Shown one piece after another: positions 52,273 to 56,909 of a stretch of 56,909 nt of DNA. Below the pieces are notes generated by a model. That model did not search any database and was not told where the DNA came from. It saw only the letters and a program-made list of their open reading frames with translations. The DNA is from Fidelibacterota bacterium. GTDB lineage: Bacteria; Fidelibacterota; Marinisomatia; Marinisomatales; TCS55. The position numbers and the translations under genes are program-made. Where the stretch lies: NCBI GenBank assembly GCA_018674655.1, contig JABGZQ010000104.1:1-56909 (forward strand), given 5' to 3'. How positions within the stretch are numbered: the first letter of the stretch is position 1; every line of letters begins with the position of its first letter.

Positions 52273-53892
52273 ATGAAAATTACCCTTTGCCAGATAAACC
52301 CAACTGTTGGAGCAATCAATCAAAATAAAAAGAGTATTTTTGATTGGTATCATCGTGCTGTTGATCTAGGCGCTGACCTTGTTGTTTTTCCAGAATTATC
52401 TCTAATTGGTTATCCTCCTCAAGATTTATTACTTCGAAATCGTTTTATTGAAAATGCAAAGAATGCATTAGATGAAATTGCCCAAAAATCAACTATTCCT
52501 ATTATTTTAGGGAATACTATGATGGAAGATAATAAATTATATAATTGTGCGTTTTTTTGTGAAAAAGGTGAAATTATCAGTCATTATAAAAAAAGATTAT
52601 TGCCAACGTATGATGTATTTGATGAAGCTCGTTATTTTACAAGTGGCAGTGAACCTTTCGTTGTTAAAGTATCAATCAATGGCGAAAATGTTTATTTAGG
52701 TTTGCAAATTTGCGAAGACCTTTGGGATAAAAATTATTCATGTGATCTAGTTGAAGAGCTTAAAGCAAAGGGCGCTGAAATAATTATCAATTTATCTGCT
52801 TCACCTTATAGAGTTGATAGATTGTTAGATCGTTGTGAGCTTATTCAAAGCAAAGCATCTGATAATAGATTATCGTATTTATACTGCAATTTAGTTGGTG
52901 CACAAGATGAACTCATATTTGATGGACAGTCTTTAGCTTATAATGAAAATGGTGAATTGATTGCTCAAGGCAAAGCTTTTGAAGAAGAAATTTTAATGGT
53001 TGATGTAAAAAACAGCCAAACAATCGATTTAATAGATAGTATAAGAGAAGAAAAAATATATAATGCCCTTGTTCTTGGAGTTAAAGATTATTTCAAGAAA
53101 ACAGGGCATACAGAAGCAGTAATTGGACTAAGTGGTGGGATAGATTCAAGTTTAACAGCTTGTATTGCTGTTGATGCGCTTGGAATAGAAAATGTGCATG
53201 GAGTTTCAATGCCTTCAAAATTTTCAAGTCAACATAGTAAAGATGATGCAAAATTATTATCTGAAAACTTAGGTATTGATTATAGAACTATATCCATTGA
53301 ATCCATTGTTAGTTCTTTTGAAGAATCTTTAAAAACTAGTTATAATGGAAGTGAACTAGGAGTTGCAGAAGAAAATATTCAAGCTCGAGCTCGCGGAAGT
53401 ATTATTATGGCTCTATCCAATAAATTTAATTGGCTAGTATTGTCTACGGGGAATAAAACAGAATTGGCCATGGGATACTGCACATTGTATGGTGATATGA
53501 ATGGGGGTCTTGCTGTTATTTCTGATTTATCCAAAACTGATGTTTATGCCCTTTCTCGATGGGTAAATGAAAAAGCTGGATTTGATTGTATACCCATAAA
53601 TTCCATTGAAAAACCTCCCTCAGCTGAATTGACCCCCAATCAGGTAGATCCATTTGATTATGATGTGGTTAGTCCTTTGGTCACTGCGCTAATAGATAAT
53701 CAAAAATCTCCATCAGAATTGATTAAAGAGGGTGCTGATCCTGGATTGGTAAAAGATATCTCAAATCGAATCCGAATTAACGAATATAAAAGGCGCCAAG
53801 CAGCACCGGGATTACGTGTAACTTCAAAAGCCTTTGGTATCGGTAGAAGGGTGCCAATCGTAAACCAATTTGATGAATTGAATAATGATTAA
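52273..53892 (+). CDS. nadE: Glutamine-dependent NAD+ synthetase
   Basis: 539 residues, the two-domain form. The nitrilase-like glutaminase domain (about 1-250) has PELSLIGYPPQDLL (catalytic Glu), HYKKRLLPTYDVFDEARYF (Lys) and GLQICEDLWD (Cys). The synthetase domain has the P-loop GLSGGIDSSLTACI (about 285) and STGNKTELAMGY. It makes NAD+ from deamido-NAD+. The coding sequence is more AT-rich and uses more AGA Arg codons than neighbours. Overlaps the next gene by eight bases. Confidence 0.97.
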   Translation: MKITLCQINPTVGAINQNKKSIFDWYHRAVDLGADLVVFPELSLIGYPPQDLLLRNRFIENAKNALDEIAQKSTIPIILGNTMMEDNKLYNCAFFCEKGEIISHYKKRLLPTYDVFDEARYFTSGSEPFVVKVSINGENVYLGLQICEDLWDKNYSCDLVEELKAKGAEIIINLSASPYRVDRLLDRCELIQSKASDNRLSYLYCNLVGAQDELIFDGQSLAYNENGELIAQGKAFEEEILMVDVKNSQTIDLIDSIREEKIYNALVLGVKDYFKKTGHTEAVIGLSGGIDSSLTACIAVDALGIENVHGVSMPSKFSSQHSKDDAKLLSENLGIDYRTISIESIVSSFEESLKTSYNGSELGVAEENIQARARGSIIMALSNKFNWLVLSTGNKTELAMGYCTLYGDMNGGLAVISDLSKTDVYALSRWVNEKAGFDCIPINSIEKPPSAELTPNQVDPFDYDVVSPLVTALIDNQKSPSELIKEGADPGLVKDISNRIRINEYKRRQAAPGLRVTSKAFGIGRRVPIVNQFDELNND

Positions 53893-54316
53893 AAAAATAA
53901 TAATCGTGAGTCTTTTGTTCGGCATTTTGTGGAGTCAAAAGCGAACCCCGGCTATTTACTGGGACACGTTAGAAGCAAAAGAAAAAGTTGCATTTATAAA
54001 TGGCGTATATGCTGCTGGCGCCAAACTGAAGTTCCATCATAAACAAGAAGTGAAAAAACAGTATAATCAGGATCCTAATTGGGTGGAACCATACTTTATT
54101 GAGCGATTTTACGACATTGTTGAAGAGCATCGATCTAAGGATGTTGGGTACCAAGTGGATCTTATTGCAAAAGCCATGAATGCATTTTATTCAAATTATG
54201 ATAATACAGCCATTCCATTGTTGGAAGCATTGCGAATCGTGTCGCTTGCCCAGGATGGAAAGACCGAAAAAGCAGATTTATATTTACTGAAAGCTCAAAA
54301 GCGATATCGACCATAG
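53885..54316 (+). CDS. Small secreted protein, paralogue of the gene at 7257
   Basis: 143 residues with a signal peptide (IIIVSLLFGILWSQ). The mature start PAIYWDTLEAKEKVAFINGVY matches [20 protein letters not shown] of the 7257 product, and both continue with a Trp/Tyr-rich middle and a basic helical tail (here KAQKRYRP). A central DIVEEHRSKDVGYQVDLI helix and AFYSNYDNTAIPLLEALRI pattern are also shared in outline. Function unknown. It is translated from an overlap with nadE. Confidence 0.78.
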   Translation: MIKKIIIVSLLFGILWSQKRTPAIYWDTLEAKEKVAFINGVYAAGAKLKFHHKQEVKKQYNQDPNWVEPYFIERFYDIVEEHRSKDVGYQVDLIAKAMNAFYSNYDNTAIPLLEALRIVSLAQDGKTEKADLYLLKAQKRYRP

Positions 54317-54335
54317 TCTCTGGCAATGGCCATTA

Positions 54336-54361
54336 AAAAAGCTGAGTGAAATCAACTTTTT
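54336..54361. terminator. Likely bidirectional terminator
   Basis: AAAAAGCTGA (54336-54345) and TCAACTTTTT (54352-54361) form a 10-bp stem with one mismatch on the plus strand and a wobble on the minus strand, with A and T tails on both sides. It lies between two convergent genes. Confidence 0.72.
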
Positions 54362-54364
54362 ATC

Positions 54365-54880
54365 CTATAAATCGAATGCCATAAGGGAGACCTCTTTATT
54401 TCCGTCCTCAGTTTTTTGTGTACCCACTTCATTGAATCCATATTTTTTATGAAATATGATAGATCCCTCATTCATGGGTCGAATATTCACTTCGCATGTA
54501 ATTCTGCTGGTTTTGTCTATTGAATAGTCAGAAAGATCATCATAAAATGTTCGACCAAACCCATTGCCATGAAACTGGGGCGCAATCACAATTCGGTCTA
54601 CATACATAAATGACTTATATTCTTTTTCAAACCATTTATAATTCATACTGTTATAGGGTTTGCCGGGTATCATCGCAATCAGAAATCCAGTGATATTATC
54701 TTCAAATTTTAGAATGCGAAAGTAGTCTGAAATGCGTAAGAAATGTTCCAAATCATCCAGGGTTACACTGCTTACGGCAGGTAGCGCCGCTTCATTGAGA
54801 TTTCGGATCGTCGTTAGATGGTTGGTGGTTGCATTTATTATGGTAAAATTCACAGGTAAAATTAAGCAATAGAATATCAT
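54365..54880 (-). CDS. GNAT family N-acetyltransferase
   Basis: 171 residues as drawn; a GTG at 54853 would remove the first nine, hydrophobic, residues and fits the first family strand better. GNAT core: ILKFEDNITGFLIAMIPG, FMYVDRIVIAPQFHGNGFGRTFYDDL (acetyl-CoA loop Q/H-x-x-G-x-G), and NEGSIIFHKKYGFNEVG at the C-terminus. Substrate unknown. It is divergent from ffh. Confidence 0.87.
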   Translation of the reverse strand: MIFYCLILPVNFTIINATTNHLTTIRNLNEAALPAVSSVTLDDLEHFLRISDYFRILKFEDNITGFLIAMIPGKPYNSMNYKWFEKEYKSFMYVDRIVIAPQFHGNGFGRTFYDDLSDYSIDKTSRITCEVNIRPMNEGSIIFHKKYGFNEVGTQKTEDGNKEVSLMAFDL

Positions 54881-54945
54881 CTTTCTTTGTTGATTACGAG
54901 AGAAAGTACAATTAATTTCCCAAGCTTTTATTGAGCCGAATAATT

Positions 54946-56277
54946 ATGTTTAATCAGCTGGCAGACCGGTTCGAATCGATTCTCCGAGACCTTCGAGGTT
55001 TAGGAAAGATCACCGATTCAAACATTCAGCAGACGTCACGAGAAATTCGTCGAGTCCTTTTGGAAGCGGATGTGAATTTCAAAGTGGCGAAAGCGTTTGT
55101 GAATCGCGTGAAGGATCGAGCCGAAGGAACGAAAGTTCTTAAATCGGTCAAACCCGGAGAGCAATTCATTAAGATCATTCATGATGAACTGGTAAATCTC
55201 TTGGGAAAAGATGCCACGCCGCTTGAGCTCGGTTCTAAGAAGCCGGCTGTAATCCTCATGGCAGGATTGCAAGGGTCCGGTAAAACCACCACCTGTGGAA
55301 AATTGGCATTTGCCTTAAAAAAGCAGGGGAAATCGGTACTGTTAACTGCAGCGGATGTTTATCGTCCAGCAGCAATTGAACAACTGATTCAAGTGGGTAA
55401 AACAGTGGATGTGCCAGTGTACGAACAAGGTGCTGGCGATCCAGTAGATATTTGTCAAAGTGCAGTAGAAGAAGCAGGTGCTTCCAAAGTAGATGTAGTT
55501 ATATTGGATACGGCAGGCCGCCTTCATGTAGATGGTGAAATGATGACGGAAATTCAGGAAATTGCTGAAGCAGTTAATCCGATTGAGGTTTTATTTGTCG
55601 TGGACGGAATGACAGGACAGGATGCTGTGAATTCAGCAAAAGCGTTTTCCGCCGCTCTAAAATTAACGGGAACCATTCTTACTAAATTAGATGGCGATGC
55701 ACGGGGTGGCGCAGCTGTGAGTATCACAGAGGTGACCGGTGTACCCATCAAATTTATTGGTGTATCTGAGAAACAAGATGGCTTGGAAGTATTTGATCCA
55801 AATCGAGTTGTAGATCGAATACTTGGTTTTGGTGATGTGGTATCTTTGGTAGAAAAAGCCAAAGTGATGGTGGATGAAGATGAAGCCAACAAGTTGGAGA
55901 AAAAATTCAAGAATGCCACATTTGATTTGGAAGATTATAAAGATCAGTTTATGCAACTGAAAAAGATGGGACCTTTAAACCAAATTGTGGGTATGATGCC
56001 TGGCATGAATCGAAAAATGATGAAAGGTCTGAATCTGGATGATCGCCAATTGTCTTGGACTGAAGCTATAATTAGTTCCATGACGCCGGCAGAGCGGAAA
56101 GATCCACTTATGATTAACGGATCTCGTCGATCACGGATTGCCAAGGGATCAGGTCGGTCAATTCAAGAAGTGAACCAGCTTTTGAAACAATTTGAACAAA
56201 TGAAAAAATTGATGAAAAAAATGGGTAAAATGAATTTACCCCGAAACATGAATCCTAAAATGTTGGGATTAGACTAA
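54946..56277 (+). CDS. ffh: Signal recognition particle protein Ffh
   Basis: 443 residues from the ATG at 54946; a TTG-started form to 54931 is possible but adds residues before the conserved MFNQLADRFESILRDLRGLG. NG domain: GLQGSGKTTTCGKLA, DVYRPAAIEQL, ILDTAGRLH and TKLDGDARGGAA. The Met-rich M domain (from about 320) ends with RRSRIAKGSGRSIQEVNQLLKQF, which binds 4.5S RNA and signal sequences. Partner of FtsY (41267). rpsP follows 12 bases later, the usual ffh-rpsP order. Confidence 0.97.
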   Translation: MFNQLADRFESILRDLRGLGKITDSNIQQTSREIRRVLLEADVNFKVAKAFVNRVKDRAEGTKVLKSVKPGEQFIKIIHDELVNLLGKDATPLELGSKKPAVILMAGLQGSGKTTTCGKLAFALKKQGKSVLLTAADVYRPAAIEQLIQVGKTVDVPVYEQGAGDPVDICQSAVEEAGASKVDVVILDTAGRLHVDGEMMTEIQEIAEAVNPIEVLFVVDGMTGQDAVNSAKAFSAALKLTGTILTKLDGDARGGAAVSITEVTGVPIKFIGVSEKQDGLEVFDPNRVVDRILGFGDVVSLVEKAKVMVDEDEANKLEKKFKNATFDLEDYKDQFMQLKKMGPLNQIVGMMPGMNRKMMKGLNLDDRQLSWTEAIISSMTPAERKDPLMINGSRRSRIAKGSGRSIQEVNQLLKQFEQMKKLMKKMGKMNLPRNMNPKMLGLD

Positions 56278-56281
56278 GGAG
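56277..56281 (+). promoter_or_regulatory. Shine-Dalgarno that fixes the TTG start of rpsP
   Basis: AGGAG eight bases before the TTG at 56290. The nearer ATG at 56285 reads only six codons before a stop and is out of frame with S16, so the AGGAG supports TTG. Confidence 0.72.
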
Positions 56282-56289
56282 AAGATGAA

Positions 56290-56909
56290 TTGGCGACAAA
56301 AATAAGACTCAAACGAATTGGACGTCGGAATAGACCATTTTACCGTGTGGTGGTAATGGATTCACGGAATCGCCGCGATGGCGCTGCTATCGAGGAATTG
56401 GGTTGGTTCAACCCGATTGAAGCGGATAAATCGTATAAACTTGAGGAAGATCGTTTTTTACACTGGCTAAAAGAAGGGGCTCAGCCATCTGAAGCGGCCC
56501 ATGGATTAATGAAACGATCCGGATTGGCCCATCGTTGGCATTTAACCCAACAAGGGTTAGATGAAAAAACGATTGAAAAAGAAATGAAAAAATGGGCTTT
56601 AACGCGTGAAGAAACATTAAAAAATCGCGCTGAAAAAGTTACAAAAAAAGCTGAAAAGGCTGAGGAAAAAATAAAGGCGGAAGCTGAAGCAGCTACAGCT
56701 GCAGAAGCTGCAGTGGAAGAAGCTGCCGCAGCGACAGAAGAGGCAGACGCAAAAGAAGACGCACCAGCGGAAGTGGAAGACATTAAAGCTGAAGAATCAT
56801 CTGGTGAAGAGAAAGAAGAAGTGGCAGCCGAAGAAACGGCCGTAGAAGCACCGGTTGAAGAAGCAGAACCTGAAACAGAAGCTGAAGCGGAAGCTGAAGC
56901 GGAAACTGA
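56290..56909 (+). CDS. rpsP: 30S ribosomal protein S16 with long charged C-terminal extension (3' partial)
   Basis: Translation from TTG gives MATKIRLKRIGRRNRPFYRV, the invariant S16 start, followed by DSRNRRDGAAIEELGWFNPIEA and the second conserved part to about residue 85. Normal S16 ends near 80-90. Here the frame continues through a Lys/Glu helix (KWALTREETLKNRAEKVTKKAEK), then an Ala/Glu-rich stretch for over 100 residues to residue 206, where the window ends two bases into a codon. The apparent TGA at the last three bases is out of frame. Only the S16 core is assigned; the tail's role is unknown. Confidence 0.9.
   Translation, partial: MATKIRLKRIGRRNRPFYRVVVMDSRNRRDGAAIEELGWFNPIEADKSYKLEEDRFLHWLKEGAQPSEAAHGLMKRSGLAHRWHLTQQGLDEKTIEKEMKKWALTREETLKNRAEKVTKKAEKAEEKIKAEAEAATAAEAAVEEAAAATEEADAKEDAPAEVEDIKAEESSGEEKEEVAAEETAVEAPVEEAEPETEAEAEAEAET

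Noticed and set aside
56285-56305. Six-codon ATG ORF overlapping the rpsP start
   Set aside because: Out of frame with S16 and closer to the Shine-Dalgarno than usual; probably chance.
56481-56783. 100-codon Ala/Ser-rich minus-strand frame
   Set aside because: Reverse complement of the Ala/Glu-rich S16 tail.
1-56909. tRNA genes, CRISPR arrays, insertion sequences or prophage
   Set aside because: I looked through the gaps and saw no cloverleaf-like sequence, repeat-spacer pattern, transposase or integrase; a tool scan could still find something I missed.

Overview
The window reads as chromosomal DNA of a Gram-negative, AT-rich bacterium from the FCB side of the tree (Bacteroidota, Ignavibacteria or Marinimicrobia-like). 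The evidence is a T9SS-type C-terminal sorting domain (YPNPFN motif) on a secreted metallopeptidase, a TonB-dependent receptor with an N-terminal carboxypeptidase-like domain, LPS genes (Kdo transferase, heptosyltransferase family, LptE-like lipoprotein), a DUF5683 protein, and mostly SD-less translation starts. A SAR406/Marinimicrobia assignment is my inference and needs marker-gene phylogeny. Almost all of the sequence is coding. I saw no tRNA, rRNA, CRISPR array, transposase or prophage.

Layout. 64-3649 (minus): a three-gene redox operon of diheme-type membrane cytochrome b, FAD/NAD(P)/two-ferredoxin-cluster protein and a 17-CxxCH periplasmic cytochrome. This is the most interesting system here. 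3839-7888 (plus): lipoprotein, TPR protein, ispG, a small secreted protein and a 63-residue membrane protein ending in a terminator. 8052-12985 (plus): comM, then a translationally coupled trio ending in a TonB receptor. 13017-15795 (minus): a secreted metallopeptidase group including a 36-residue membrane peptide gene. 15889-26299 (plus): outer-membrane barrel, alaS, PPC-domain protein, RidA, DUF5683, NSS transporter, membrane protein and an exonuclease-DinG fusion. 26335-29755 (minus): arginase-family hydrolase, M3 peptidase and an acetyltransferase remnant. 30002-33002 (plus): hutH and guaB. 33153-33653 (minus): rpsT and a small gene, divergent from a Crp/Fnr regulator across a perfect CRP-type palindrome.

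34426-43455 is a long plus-strand run with tight or overlapping junctions: meaB, tatC, polyprenyl synthase, GT9 glycosyltransferase, waaA, a fused ABC ATPase, CDP-alcohol phosphatidyltransferase, ftsY and rimO. It combines envelope biogenesis with protein targeting. 43474-46843 (minus) is a decay or accessory island with a HEAT-like protein, SnoaL-like protein, DUF6174 lipoprotein and serine hydrolase, plus two gene remnants (acetyltransferase, amidase). 47014-54316 (plus): uvrB, sigma-54-type activator, LptE-like lipoprotein, asnS, nadE and a second copy of the small secreted family seen at 7257. The window ends with ffh and the start of rpsP, whose S16 core carries a long charged extension that runs off the edge.

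The genes point to an organism that makes LPS, exports proteins by Sec, Tat and probably T9SS, imports ligands by TonB, and has an extracytoplasmic multiheme electron-transfer route. Three independent gene remnants show ongoing gene loss. No interval longer than about 300 bases lacks a gene or remnant.
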